Positions 49,142-58,560 of a DNA stretch of 64,000 bases are shown here, in pieces. The stretch is taken from positions 3,160,501 to 3,224,500 of the forward strand of contig NZ_CP098023.1 in NCBI RefSeq assembly GCF_030440425.1. Direction: 5' to 3'. A program made the translations under genes and the position numbers. The notes under the pieces were generated by a model, which saw nothing but the letters and a program-made list of their open reading frames with translations, ran no database searches and was not told the DNA's origin. How positions within the stretch are numbered: the stretch's first letter is position 1; every line of letters starts with the position of its first letter. The stretch comes from Microbulbifer sp. MI-G (GTDB taxonomy: Bacteria; Pseudomonadota; Gammaproteobacteria; Pseudomonadales; Cellvibrionaceae).

Positions 49142-50812
49142 ATGTTGCTGCATTTGTCTATCAGCCAATTCACCCTGGTGGAACAGCTGGAGTTGGAGTT
49201 CGGCCCCGGTACCAGCGCCCTCACCGGTGAAACCGGCGCGGGGAAGTCCATTACCCTGGATGCGCTGGGACTGGCCCTGGGCGGGCGCGGCAGTGCCGAA
49301 TTGGTACGCCCCGGTGCCAGCCGCACCGATATCAGTGCCACCTTTGATATTGCCGATCACCCCAGCGCCGAACACTGGCTGGTATCCCGGGAAATGGATG
49401 CGGGACAAGAGGTGATTCTGCGCCGCACCATTGGCGCTGACGGTCGCTCGCGGGCCTATATCAACGGCCAACCCGTACCCCTCCTGCAATTGCGCGCTTT
49501 TGCGCAACAACTGATTGATATCCACAGCCAGCACGAACACCAGTCCCTGCTGAATAAAGAAACCCACTGCCGCCTGCTGGATGAATTTGCCCAGGCCCAA
49601 ACACTGGCCACTGAAGTCCGCAGCCGTTTCAAGACCTGGCAGGAACAGTACCGCCACTACCGCGCCCTGGCAGACAGTGCCGAGGAGACCGAAGCGCGAC
49701 GCCACCTGCTGCAATACCAGCTGCAGGAACTGACCCGACTGGATCTGAGCACGGGGGAGATTGAGGCGCTGGAGCGCGAGCAACGCCAATTGTCCAAAGC
49801 GGGTGACCTTCTCAACGGCGGCTACCAGCTGGCGGCGCTGCTGTCCGGCGGCGAAGGGGATATCGCTGAGCAACTGCACCGCGCCCTGCAGCTGCTCTCG
49901 ACCCTACCGGATCAGGCCCCGGCCCTGCTGGAAGTGTCGCAGATGCTCGACAGCGCGCGCATTCAGGTGGATGAGGCGGCAGACACCCTGTCGCGCCATA
50001 TAGACCGCTTCGAGGTGGACCCGGAACGTCTGGCCGAGGTGGAGGCCCGCCTCAGCGCAATCTACCAGACAGCCCGCAAGCACAGGATACAACCACAGGA
50101 GCTGCCCGCTCTGGAACAGCAACTACAGGCAGAACTGGACGATATCAACGCGGCAGATACCCTTGAGCGACGCGCCGCAGAGTGCGAGGAACTGGAGTGC
50201 CAATTCCGCAAGGCCGCCGGCAAACTGAGCCAGCTGCGCAGCAAAGCCGCACAACAATTGGCCGAGGCGGTCAACCGGCAATTGGCGGCGCTGGCCATGC
50301 CCCATGTGCGCATGGAACTGGCATTGCACCCGCTGGCAAAGCCCAACGGCCGCGGTCTGGAAGACGTGGAGATGCTGATCACCACCAACCCGGGACAGCC
50401 GCCGCGCGCCCTGGGCAAAATCGCTTCCGGCGGAGAGCTTTCCCGGGTGAGCCTGGCGATTCAGGTTGTAACGGCGCGAACCTCGCGCACCCCCACCCTG
50501 GTATTCGACGAAGTGGATGTGGGGATCGGCGGCGCCACTGGAGATGTGGTCGGGCGCCTGCTGCGCCAGTTGGGCGAGGTGCACAGCGGCCGCAATGGCC
50601 AGGTGATCTGTGTCACCCACCTGGCCCAGGTGGCAGCGCGGGCCCACCGCCATTACCTGGTAGAGAAGCACTCCGATGGTGACAGTGCCTTTATTGCCCT
50701 GCGCGAACTGAGTGGGGATAACCGCCGCGAAGAAATCGCTCGCATGCTTGGCGGAGAAGCCACGGCCCAATCCCTGGCCCACGCAGAAGAGATGCTTTCG
50801 CGGGCTGTCTGA
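49142..50812 (+). CDS. recN: DNA repair protein RecN
   Basis: RecN (556 aa) is an SMC-like ATPase acting early in double-strand break repair. It has Walker A GETGAGKS at residues about 28-35, a coiled-coil middle (about 150-370) rich in Glu, Gln and Arg, signature SGGELSRVSLAI and Walker B TLVFDEVDVGIGG near the C-terminus. Length is typical. It is divergent from grpE with an SOS-like box upstream. Confidence 0.97.
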   Translation: MLLHLSISQFTLVEQLELEFGPGTSALTGETGAGKSITLDALGLALGGRGSAELVRPGASRTDISATFDIADHPSAEHWLVSREMDAGQEVILRRTIGADGRSRAYINGQPVPLLQLRAFAQQLIDIHSQHEHQSLLNKETHCRLLDEFAQAQTLATEVRSRFKTWQEQYRHYRALADSAEETEARRHLLQYQLQELTRLDLSTGEIEALEREQRQLSKAGDLLNGGYQLAALLSGGEGDIAEQLHRALQLLSTLPDQAPALLEVSQMLDSARIQVDEAADTLSRHIDRFEVDPERLAEVEARLSAIYQTARKHRIQPQELPALEQQLQAELDDINAADTLERRAAECEELECQFRKAAGKLSQLRSKAAQQLAEAVNRQLAALAMPHVRMELALHPLAKPNGRGLEDVEMLITTNPGQPPRALGKIASGGELSRVSLAIQVVTARTSRTPTLVFDEVDVGIGGATGDVVGRLLRQLGEVHSGRNGQVICVTHLAQVAARAHRHYLVEKHSDGDSAFIALRELSGDNRREEIARMLGGEATAQSLAHAEEMLSRAV

Positions 50813-51051
50813 GCACGCGAAGGGTGCAAATCAGCCCCCGCTTTTACTCCCCCCTGCCCACCAGCCTGCCTGGCCAGTGCACAGGTGCATGGCCGTACCC
50901 CCTTATACAAATGCGCCATGGATCACGCCCCAATTGGGCGAAATAGCCGGTTTGTCAGCAGCATAAGCCGGGGCAGACCAGAAATGACTGGGTTTGGCGG
51001 CAGATGTCACCATATACTTGGCGCTCCATCCAAATGGCATCGACCAAGTTT

Positions 51052-51648
51052 ATGCAGAAAACCATTTTTAACACCCCGGTAGTCACCCCACTGATCCGCC
51101 AGATCGCCAAACTGCTGCTGAAGTTGCACGGCTGGCGCGTAAAAGGCAACCAACACTCATTGAAGTTGAAAAAGTACGTGCTGCTGGGGGCTCCCCACAC
51201 CACCAACTGGGACGGTTACTTCTTTATCCTGGCCGCGCTCAAGCTGAAACTCACCCCGCAGTGGATGGGCAAGGACAGGCTGTTCAAATTCCCACTGGGC
51301 GGGCCCATGCGCTGGTTTGGCGGTATTGCTGTGAATCGCAGCAAGGCCAACAACCTGGTGGAGGCCACTATCAGACAATTCAAGCTGAATAAGGAACTGA
51401 TTATCGCGATTCCGCCAGAGGGCACACGCGGTATGGCGGAGCGCTGGAAAACCGGTTTTTATCATATCGCGCGCAATGCCAAGGTACCGGTGGTACTGGG
51501 CTTTATTAATTTCCGCAAGAAAGAGGTGGGCATTGGCCCGATCGCACAGCTGGGTGAAAACCTGGAGGTGGAACTGAATAAGTTGCGGGCGTTCTACGCG
51601 GACAAAATCGGCAAATTCCCGGAACGCTACGCGCCCCCATGCCAGTAA
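51052..51648 (+). CDS. 1-acyl-glycerol-3-phosphate acyltransferase-like protein
   Basis: This 198-aa member of the PlsC-like lysophospholipid acyltransferase family has the H-x4-D motif in GAPHTTNWD and the second acceptor block PPEGTRG, with WMGKDRLFKFPLGGPMRWFGGI between them. These are features of the small acyltransferases annotated as phospholipid/glycerol acyltransferases. I favour ATG 51052 (MQKTIFNTPV) by family length; ATG at 51034 or 51004 is possible and no ribosome-binding site is decisive. It lies between recN and fur. Confidence 0.83.
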   Translation: MQKTIFNTPVVTPLIRQIAKLLLKLHGWRVKGNQHSLKLKKYVLLGAPHTTNWDGYFFILAALKLKLTPQWMGKDRLFKFPLGGPMRWFGGIAVNRSKANNLVEATIRQFKLNKELIIAIPPEGTRGMAERWKTGFYHIARNAKVPVVLGFINFRKKEVGIGPIAQLGENLEVELNKLRAFYADKIGKFPERYAPPCQ

Positions 51649-51712
51649 CAGCCCCAACCGCTGGCGCAGGTTGGGGACAGAGGGGGGGCGCAAACGTCAC
51701 ACCCCGCGATGC

Positions 51713-52123
51713 CTACTGTTCTTTTTCTTTAACGTAGAGCACCAGGCTGTGGCCGGTCAGCTCATAGCCGTGCTCATCGGCGATCTGGCGCTGTAATTCC
51801 TCAATCTCCTCATTGTGAAACTCAATCACTTTACCGGTATCGGTACATACCATGTGATCGTGGTGATCCCCACGATCCAGTTCAAACACGGAATGGCCGC
51901 CATCGAAGTTGTGGCGCATAACCAGACCCGCGCTCTCAAACTGGGTCAGAACCCGGTAAACGGTGGCCAGACCCACATCCTCTCCCGCTTCCAGCAGCAG
52001 CTTGTAGACATCTTCAGCACTCAAGTGCTGTTCAGTGGTACTTTCAAGCAACTGTAGAATCTTTACCCGCGGCAGCGTGACCTTGAGGCCGGCCTTGCGC
52101 AACTCCTGGTTTTGATTTGACAT
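51713..52123 (-). CDS. fur: ferric uptake regulator Fur
   Basis: Fur (136 aa) represses iron-uptake genes when loaded with Fe2+. It has a winged helix (LKVTLPRVKILQLLESTTEQHLSAEDVY, GLATVYRVLTQFESAGLV) and the dimerisation domain with the metal-binding GDHHDHMVC and a late GHSLVLYV. The usual CxxC zinc motif reads CTDT, so only one cysteine is present, as in the Pseudomonas version. It is divergent from bamE. I saw no convincing Fur box in the shared 277-bp intergenic region. Confidence 0.96.
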   Translation of the reverse strand: MSNQNQELRKAGLKVTLPRVKILQLLESTTEQHLSAEDVYKLLLEAGEDVGLATVYRVLTQFESAGLVMRHNFDGGHSVFELDRGDHHDHMVCTDTGKVIEFHNEEIEELQRQIADEHGYELTGHSLVLYVKEKEQ

Positions 52124-52400
52124 GAATAGACGTTTCCCGACAGGATTCTAATAATGGTCTTTACTTGAAACGGCCCGCTGCAGGGATCGACAATCGACTG
52201 AGAGAGCAAAGCACCCTTCTGTCAGCAAGCCTCTTCTTCGGTTATTATCCCACGTCCTGCGGAGTCAGCGAAACCCCGACCCTCCCCGGTGGGCAAATCG
52301 CCAGGCCCGGGGAACTTTCCCCTACAATCGGGGCCTATTCGGTTTGATCAGTTAAAAACGGCACAATATACGCCATTGTCAGCATATAACGGAGCAATGA

Positions 52401-52745
52401 ATGCCGCCTAGCCTGAAACTTCTCGCCATCGCCAGCCTGTGCACTCTCCTGGGCGCCTGTACGCTGATCAAATTCCCCGGCGTGCACCGTATCGAGGTTC
52501 AGCAGGGCAACATCATCACCCAGGACATGGTGAACCAGTTGAAACCCGGCATGACCCGGCGACAGGTCCAGTTCGTACTGGGTACGCCCCTGGTGGAAGA
52601 TACCTACAACCCCAATCGCTGGGATTATATCAACCGCCTCCGGGACCCCAAGGGCGAAGTGACCCAGAAGCGCTTTAGCGTCTATTTCAATGGCGATATC
52701 CTGATCGCCACCAGTGGCGACTGGCAGCCCACAGGCTGGCCCTGA
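52401..52745 (+). CDS. bamE: outer membrane assembly lipoprotein BamE (OmlA)
   Basis: BamE (114 aa) is a small lipoprotein of the outer-membrane beta-barrel assembly complex. The lipobox LLGAC puts the lipidated cysteine at residue 20. Conserved blocks: VQQGNIITQDMVNQLKPGMTRRQVQFVLGTP and the C-terminal YFNGDILIATSGDWQP. The fur-bamE divergent pair is standard in pseudomonads. It converges with rnfH only 5 bp away. Confidence 0.96.
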   Translation: MPPSLKLLAIASLCTLLGACTLIKFPGVHRIEVQQGNIITQDMVNQLKPGMTRRQVQFVLGTPLVEDTYNPNRWDYINRLRDPKGEVTQKRFSVYFNGDILIATSGDWQPTGWP

Positions 52746-52750
52746 TCCCC

Positions 52751-53089
52751 CTAGGGCTCCCCGCTCTTACCGGCCAGGCGTCTGGCTTTTTCGGCGCGCT
52801 GCTTGCGCGCCTCTTTCGGATCGGCGATCAGGGGCCGGTACACTTCAACCCGGTCACCGGGCTGTAATTGGTACTGCTCTGCTGGTGGCAAGCCCCTGCT
52901 GCCCAGCGCCTGGGCAAAAATCCCCATTTTGGCCGTATCCGGGTCCACTTCCGGATACTCTTCCGGTATCCCCGAGCGTATCAGCGCCTCCCGCGCAGTA
53001 GTGCCGCGCTTGACCAGCAAACGCATCAAGCGCTGCTCGTGGGGCAAAGCGTAAACTACTTCCACTGAAATCGTATTGTCTTCTGTCAT
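52751..53089 (-). CDS. rnfH: RnfH family ubiquitin-like protein
   Basis: This is a 112-aa beta-grasp-type protein (ISVEVVYALPHEQRLMRLLV, AREALIRSGI, LQPGDRVEVYRPLIADPKEARKQRAEKAR). It is the classic partner of RatA; the pair has been described both as an Rnf-associated factor and as a toxin-antitoxin-like RatAB/PasTI module. Its start overlaps the ratA stop by 4 bp (ATGA), so translation is coupled. Confidence 0.93.
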   Translation of the reverse strand: MTEDNTISVEVVYALPHEQRLMRLLVKRGTTAREALIRSGIPEEYPEVDPDTAKMGIFAQALGSRGLPPAEQYQLQPGDRVEVYRPLIADPKEARKQRAEKARRLAGKSGEP

Positions 53090-53526
53090 CGCGGTTTTCC
53101 GTATATCTCTTCAGCGCGCTCACACATCACCGCAACCATCTGGTTGGCCAGATCGCTGAACAGCTTGCCCGCAGCTGCGGCAACCAGGCGGCTTTTCAGG
53201 GAAAATACCAGGGAAAAGGTCACCTTGCAGGCGCTTTCAGCCAGCGGGTCAAACTGCCACTGCCCGGTGAACTGCTCAAAGGGGCCATTCACCAGATTCA
53301 GGGTCATGCTGTATGGTCTCTGCAACCGGTTGCGTGTGACAAAACTCTGGCGAATGCCCGCGCGGGACAGCTCCAGTCGCGCTTCCAGGGTCTCTTCGTC
53401 GCGGTACAAAATCTCCGCCCCGCGACACCCCGGTAAAAACTGCGGGTAACTGGCCACATCATTGACCAGGTCAAACATTTGCTCTGTGCTGTACATCACC
53501 AGCGCGCTGCGTTCTATTTCAGTCAT
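53086..53526 (-). CDS. ratA: RatA/PasT (SRPBCC, COQ10-like) protein
   Basis: This is a 146-aa START-like protein with the family blocks ALVMYSTEQMFDLVNDVASYPQFLPGC and GPFEQFTGQWQFDPL. E. coli RatA was described as blocking 70S assembly; related Coq10 binds ubiquinone, so the role is debated. It forms an overlapping operon with rnfH. In this clade smpB is normally directly divergent, but here an NSS transporter gene is inserted. Confidence 0.94.
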   Translation of the reverse strand: MTEIERSALVMYSTEQMFDLVNDVASYPQFLPGCRGAEILYRDEETLEARLELSRAGIRQSFVTRNRLQRPYSMTLNLVNGPFEQFTGQWQFDPLAESACKVTFSLVFSLKSRLVAAAAGKLFSDLANQMVAVMCERAEEIYGKPR

Positions 53527-53719
53527 TCCTGCTATCCAAGCCAGTCTGCCAGGCGAAATTGTCCGTGATTGCCATTCGCCGGCTAATTTTGCCAGCCGGC
53601 GCTACTCAAGCAAGGCAATTCCTGTAACAATCGCATTTTTGCCGGCTGGCCACACTCGGCACCAGCCGGGATAACAACGAGACAAGCCGTATCGGGTAAA
53701 GAATAATAGTGAGAGTACT

Positions 53720-55138
53720 ATGACCGCAGTAAGAGAGCATTTTGGGTCAAGGCTGGGTTTTATCCTGGCCGCCGCGGGATCCGCAGTGGGTATTGGCAAC
53801 CTGGTGGCCTTCCCGGTAGCCGCCACCAAAAGCGGGGGCGGTGCCTTCCTGCTGGTCTACGCACTCTTCGTCTTCCTGATCTGCCTGCCGGTCATGATGG
53901 CGGAGCTGGCGATGGGGCGACGCTCCGATAAAGACCCGGTTGGCGCCTATCGCCAACTTTCCAGCGGCTCCCACCTCTGGCGCATACCCGGATGGCTGGC
54001 TTTGGCCACACCCTTTATGATCGCGGTGTTTTACCTGGTGGTCACCGTGTGGGTACTGGGATACTTGATTGAAACCGTAACCGGTAACCTGGACAAACTC
54101 GCAGCCCCGGATTTCTTTATCCAGTTTATCAATACCCCGCAGATATTCATCTACCTGGTGGCCCTGATGCTGTTGATCAACGCCATTCTCGCCATGGGCG
54201 TCAAGGACGGGATAGAACGCGCTGCGAAAACACTGATGCCGATGTTGTTCGTCATGCTGCTGGGGTTGGTGATTTTCGTCCTGACTCTGGAGAACGCCTC
54301 TCTCGGCTTGAAGTACTACCTCATCCCGGACTTCAGCAAACTCGACGGCAATGTGGTCAGTAAAGCCATGGCCCAGGCTTTCTTCTCCCTTTCTCTGGGC
54401 ATGGGCATTATGATCACCTACGGCTCCTACATGAAGCGGCAGGACTCCATCCCCGGCTCCTCCCGCGCGGTGGCCATCACCGACACCCTGGTGGCCTTTA
54501 CCGCGGGTCTGCTGATACTACCGAGTATCTTTCACTTTAATCCACAGATTGACCCCACCGAGCTGAGTGAATCCTCCGCGGGTATGATCTTCCAGTTCCT
54601 GCCCAGGATCTTCCTCGCCCTGCAAGATGGCATCGGCTATGTTGGCGCAAGCGTGGTTGCAACAACCTTCTTCTTCCTGGTGCTGGTTGCGGCGATCACC
54701 TCGCTGGTTTCCATCATCGAAGTGCCCATCGCCACCCTGCGTGACGAGCGGCGCATGGAGCGCAAAAAAGCCATCTACCTGATTGCCGGGGTGCAGTTTC
54801 TACTGGCAATTGCTTGCGCGGTATCCTTTGGCATGGTCAACTGGATCACTGATTTTGTGCAGCTGGCCGGCGCCAGCAAGTCCTTCTTCGATTTGGTTGA
54901 GATCATCTTCTACGACACCATCCTGCCCCTCAATGGCCTGCTGGTCTGCCTGTTTGTGATCTATAAGTGGAAGAAGGCAAATTTTGATAAAGAGCTGCAG
55001 GAGGGTGATGAAAAGTTTGCCGGCTCCTTTTCACAGAAATACGTCAACTTCTCCCTGGGCACCTTTATTCCATTGATACTATTGCTGATTTTTATCAACA
55101 CCGTGGCCCTGAAGTTTTTTGGACACAGTTTTATCTAG
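53720..55138 (+). CDS. NSS family sodium-dependent amino-acid transporter
   Basis: This 472-aa LeuT-fold transporter has about 11-12 membrane segments. The signature in the first helix is GFILAAAGSAVGIGNLVAFP (unwound Na+/substrate site), followed by GGGAFLLVYALFVFLICLPVMMAELAMG and, mid-protein, AFFSLSLGMGIMITYGSYM. The substrate is probably a neutral amino acid, but this cannot be fixed. It lies only 15 bp before smpB, so smpB is probably cotranscribed from its promoter. Confidence 0.92.
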   Translation: MTAVREHFGSRLGFILAAAGSAVGIGNLVAFPVAATKSGGGAFLLVYALFVFLICLPVMMAELAMGRRSDKDPVGAYRQLSSGSHLWRIPGWLALATPFMIAVFYLVVTVWVLGYLIETVTGNLDKLAAPDFFIQFINTPQIFIYLVALMLLINAILAMGVKDGIERAAKTLMPMLFVMLLGLVIFVLTLENASLGLKYYLIPDFSKLDGNVVSKAMAQAFFSLSLGMGIMITYGSYMKRQDSIPGSSRAVAITDTLVAFTAGLLILPSIFHFNPQIDPTELSESSAGMIFQFLPRIFLALQDGIGYVGASVVATTFFFLVLVAAITSLVSIIEVPIATLRDERRMERKKAIYLIAGVQFLLAIACAVSFGMVNWITDFVQLAGASKSFFDLVEIIFYDTILPLNGLLVCLFVIYKWKKANFDKELQEGDEKFAGSFSQKYVNFSLGTFIPLILLLIFINTVALKFFGHSFI

Positions 55139-55153
55139 TCATTCGAAGTTTTC

Positions 55154-55633
55154 ATGACCAAAAAAAAGAAAGCGCAAAAACCCAATACCATCGCCCTGAA
55201 CAAGAAGGCCCGCCACGACTACTTTATTGAAGCGAAGTTTGAGGCGGGTGTGGAAATGCAGGGGTGGGAGGTGAAGAGCTGTCGCGAGGGCAAGGCCCAG
55301 CTGACCGACAGCTATGTCATTTTCAAAAATGGCGAGGCCTGGCTGCTGGGTGCGCGCATACAACCGCTGCCCAGTGCATCCACCCATTTTGTCACTGAGC
55401 CCGACCGCACCCGACGCCTGCTGCTCACCAAGCGCGAACTGTCTCGACTGATCACCGCAGTGGAGCAAAAAGGGCACACAGTGGTGGCCACTGCGCTGTA
55501 TTGGAAAAGGCACTTGATCAAATGTGAAATTGCTCTGGCGAAAGGCAAAGCGATGCACGACAAGCGCGAAACCGAGAAAAAGCGCGACTGGAACCGCGAG
55601 AAACAGCGCCTGATGCGCGCAGAGCACAAGTAG
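55154..55633 (+). CDS. smpB: SsrA-binding protein SmpB
   Basis: SmpB (159 aa) binds tmRNA and is essential for trans-translation. It has the OB-fold with [34 protein letters not shown] core (residues 14-42), and a basic C-terminal tail that enters the mRNA channel ([18 protein letters not shown]). Its RNA partner ssrA lies 1.6 kb downstream on the same strand, separated by a second NSS transporter. Confidence 0.97.
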   Translation: MTKKKKAQKPNTIALNKKARHDYFIEAKFEAGVEMQGWEVKSCREGKAQLTDSYVIFKNGEAWLLGARIQPLPSASTHFVTEPDRTRRLLLTKRELSRLITAVEQKGHTVVATALYWKRHLIKCEIALAKGKAMHDKRETEKKRDWNREKQRLMRAEHK

Positions 55634-55690
55634 TGTGCCGCACCAATAACCCGGTATCCAAATAGGCTGCCAGGGAACACCAGAAGAATA

Positions 55691-57052
55691 ATGACAGGAT
55701 TTACCATGAGTGCACCGCGAGGACAATTCAGTACCAATATTGGCTTTTTGATGGCCGCGGCGGGGTCCGCCGTGGGCCTCGGCAATATCTGGGGCTTCCC
55801 CACCAAAGCCGCCGGCAATGGCGGTGCCGCCTTTGTGGTGGTCTATCTGTTTCTGGCCTTTGCGCTCGCCTATCCGGCCCTGATGGCCGAACTCACCATA
55901 GGCCGCTACGCGCGCCGCAATATGGTGCAGGCTCTGCGCATCATCTCCAATGGGCCGGTCAGCCGTTTCTTCGGCGGCCTCACCGGCTTCGGCGGTATTC
56001 TGGTGGCCTCGCTGATCCTCAGCTTTTACGCCATCGTAGCGGGCTGGATGGTGGCCCACCTGGCCGAACCGTTCGCTGCACTGTTCGGCGCACAGGATGC
56101 CGCACAGTGGCTGACAGACAACAGCACCGAGCGCAATCTGCTCTTCACCGCCATTTTCAGCGGCCTCACCATGCTGATTATCGCCAGCGGTGTCGAAAAG
56201 GGGATCGAGCGCTGGTCCACCCTGCTGATGCCCTCACTGATCATTCTGTTGCTGCTGCTGATAGGGTATGTGCTCACCCAGCCCGGCGCCCTTTCCGGCC
56301 TCGAGGTATACCTGATGCCGGACTTCAGTCATTTCACCCCCAAACTGCTGATCTCCGCTTTGGGCCAGGCCTTCTTTTCCCTGTCTTTGGGGGTGGGCAC
56401 CATGCTGATCTACGGCTCCTACCTGAGCCAGCAGGAGAGCCTGCCTCGCCTGGGGGCACTGGTGACGCTGATCGATGTGGGTATCGCCTTTACTGCCGGC
56501 CTGCTGATTTTGCCGGCCATGTATGTCGCCCAGGAAGCCGGCTCACAGATTTTCTCTGCCAGCGGAGAGCTGATCGCCGGGCCCGACCTCATTTTGCAAG
56601 TGCTGCCGGCCCTGTTCGACACCATGGGCAAAGCCGGTATCGTAGTGGCCATCACTTTTTTTGCCCTGATGGTCATCGCTTCCCTGACCTCCTCGATTTC
56701 CATGCTGGAGGTACCGGTGGCGTTTTCCATTGAGAATCTGGGAGTTCCGCGACGTATCGCCACGCCCGCGGTGGGTCTGATCATCTTCGGCATCAGCACG
56801 GTCATCATCACCCACTTCGATACCCTGTTTGGACTGGCGGTCAGCATCAGTACCGAGTACGGGCAACCGCTGCTCGGCATCGCCCTGTGTCTCTTTGCCG
56901 GCTGGGTCTGGCGCCGCGACCAGTTACTCGCCGAGTTGAAGAAGGGTCACCCCAACATTGAACAGACCCTGTTCTGGCGGATCTGGCCCTGGTATGTGCG
57001 CATCGTCTGCCCACTACTTATTATGACCGCGTTTGTGCATTCGGTCATTTAA
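55691..57052 (+). CDS. NSS family sodium-dependent transporter (second copy)
   Basis: This is a 453-aa LeuT-fold protein, similar in plan to the 53720 gene but clearly divergent: first helix GFLMAAAGSAVGLGNIWGFP, then GNGGAAFVVVYLFLAFALAYPALMAELTIG and QAFFSLSLGVGTMLIYGSYL. ATG 55691 or 55706 could start it. Two NSS genes flanking smpB suggest local expansion or insertion rather than one operon function. Confidence 0.92.
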   Translation: MTGFTMSAPRGQFSTNIGFLMAAAGSAVGLGNIWGFPTKAAGNGGAAFVVVYLFLAFALAYPALMAELTIGRYARRNMVQALRIISNGPVSRFFGGLTGFGGILVASLILSFYAIVAGWMVAHLAEPFAALFGAQDAAQWLTDNSTERNLLFTAIFSGLTMLIIASGVEKGIERWSTLLMPSLIILLLLLIGYVLTQPGALSGLEVYLMPDFSHFTPKLLISALGQAFFSLSLGVGTMLIYGSYLSQQESLPRLGALVTLIDVGIAFTAGLLILPAMYVAQEAGSQIFSASGELIAGPDLILQVLPALFDTMGKAGIVVAITFFALMVIASLTSSISMLEVPVAFSIENLGVPRRIATPAVGLIIFGISTVIITHFDTLFGLAVSISTEYGQPLLGIALCLFAGWVWRRDQLLAELKKGHPNIEQTLFWRIWPWYVRIVCPLLIMTAFVHSVI

Positions 57053-57142
57053 AACCTATCAGCTCTCAGCTTCGGAGCCTCCTCCCACTGGCTTCGCCAG
57101 TTTAGACAGCGACCGGCCTGTCCAGCGGTCCGATCCGGTGTA

Positions 57143-57169
57143 TTGTCGGGCTGCCAATTGCGGTATACT
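57143..57169 (+). promoter_or_regulatory. candidate promoter of ssrA
   Basis: TTGTCG (57143-57148) and TATACT (57164-57169) lie 15 bp apart, about 27 bp before the mature tmRNA 5' end. The -10 is good; the spacing is short. Confidence 0.45.
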
Positions 57170-57195
57170 GACACGACACGAGAGTGTTTCTGATC

Positions 57196-57550
57196 GGGGA
57201 TGACTTGGATTCGACGCCGGTGACGAAACCTTGGGTGCATGCCGTGATGGCAGCCAATCACGTTAATCCAAAGCTGTACTTTACTAGTTGCCAACGACGA
57301 CAACTACGCTCTAGCGGCTTAAGCCCGCTAGCAGTCTGCTGCAAGGTTCCAGTATCGCGCTGCAGGCTGTAATACAGAACTGGATCGCCGTGAACCGCGC
57401 CTGTCGGGGATCGGTTAAACACTACACAGGCTCGCCTTCTACGTCCTGACCGCCGGGCTGTAGCGGGCTAAATCAATAGACGGAGCTAAGCATGTAGAGC
57501 CTCTGGCAGAGTGCTGACGGACGCGGGTTCGACTCCCGCCATCTCCACCA
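57196..57550 (+). ncRNA. ssrA: transfer-messenger RNA (tmRNA)
   Basis: The 5' end GGGGATGACTTGGATTCGAC and the 3' end GGTTCGACTCCCGCC-ATCTCCACCA pair into the tRNA-Ala-like acceptor (GGGGATG/CATCTCC). The resume codon is GCC at 57290 and the tag reads ANDDNYALAA, ending at TAA 57320-57322. The tag equals that of Pseudomonas. Length 355 nt is typical. The 3' end is a classic integration site, and an integrase remnant lies immediately downstream. Confidence 0.97.
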
Positions 57551-57573
57551 AATCGCTGTCTCAGACAGCCCAC

Positions 57574-57608
57574 AAAAGCCCCGAAAGCGTTGAGTTTCCG
57601 GGGCTTTT
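57574..57608 (+). terminator. intrinsic terminator after ssrA
   Basis: AAAAGCCCCG-N15-CGGGGCTTTT, a 10-bp stem closed by a T tract, starts 24 bp after the tmRNA CCA end. Confidence 0.88.
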
Positions 57609-57723
57609 GCTTATCAGACCAATCCCAGTTAATCTAAGCTAACCCGTCCGCATACAACCTCAGATGGACGGGTTGGTAGCAACTCCACCGTCCAACCCGT
57701 CCAAAATCCACGGAAGGTGAGCT

Positions 57724-58560
57724 ATGCCGCTGTCTGATACCAAAATCCGCACCCTCAAGCCCCGCGAGAAGAAGTACATCGAGTCCGATGAGAAAGGGCT
57801 GACTATTGAAGTGATTCCGGCCGGGGCCAAGCGCTGAGTTTTACGTTTCCGCCTGCATGGCAAACGCACGGAAATGGCACTCGGGGTTTACCCCGGTGTG
57901 AGCCTTAAACGCGTCCGTAAACTCCGTGATAAAGCTAGGCAGCATGTAGCTGAAGGCGTTGACCCTCGCGATATAAAACACGCCCGCAAAGAATTCGCTT
58001 TGAAAGCCAACCGCAATAGCTTCGCTGCGGTTAGTGATGAGTGGTTTGTCGCCAACATGGCCCACCTTTCCAGCTCCTCAAAGAACCGCGCCAATCTTGC
58101 GTTAGAACGTGACCTAAAACCTTTTCTGGGCAAGCGTCCCATCTCCGAAATAAGCCCGCCTGAAGTACTGCGTTGCCTGCGTCGTATTGAGAGTCGGAAA
58201 ACCCTGGAGACTGCCCACCGGGTAAAGCGAGTAGCCAGCCAGGTATTTCGTTTTGCGGTGGCCACCGGAAGGGCCGACCGCGACCCTACCACAGACCTGA
58301 CCGGCGCGCTCACCCCCACCAAGAAAAAGCACTTGGCAGCTATTACTGACCCTACTGAGGTTGGGCGCCTGCTAACCGCCATAGACGAATACCAAGGCGC
58401 TCCAGTAGTAAGAGCGGCCCTAAAATTGTCCCCTCTACTGTTCTGCCGCCCTGGAGTACTGCGTAAACTGGAGTGGACGGAAATCAAGTGGGAGGCGCAA
58501 CGAATTGAGCTACCGAGTGAAAAAATGAAAATGGGACAACCACACATTTTCCCTCTATGA
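57724..58560 (+). pseudogene. P4-type tyrosine integrase, nonsense-mutated and truncated
   Basis: The frame from ATG 57724 (MPLSDTKIRTLKPREKKYI) is the DUF4102 arm-binding start of phage P4-like integrases. It hits TGA at 57835 where a tryptophan-like residue is expected (GAKR-stop-VLRFRLHGKRTEMALGVYPG), then runs on in the same frame to 58560. The SAM-like core domain is present (LAHLSSS-type region, LPSEKMKMGQPHIFPL) but the catalytic HxxR and Tyr region is gone. The arm-side arginine block reads FCRPGVLRKLEW, where intact members usually have GELRKAEW. It is the relic of an element that used ssrA as its attachment site. Confidence 0.88.

Noticed and set aside
52124..52400. Fur box in the fur-bamE gap
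   Set aside because: Only a loose AT-rich match (TTCTAATAATGG); too degenerate to call.
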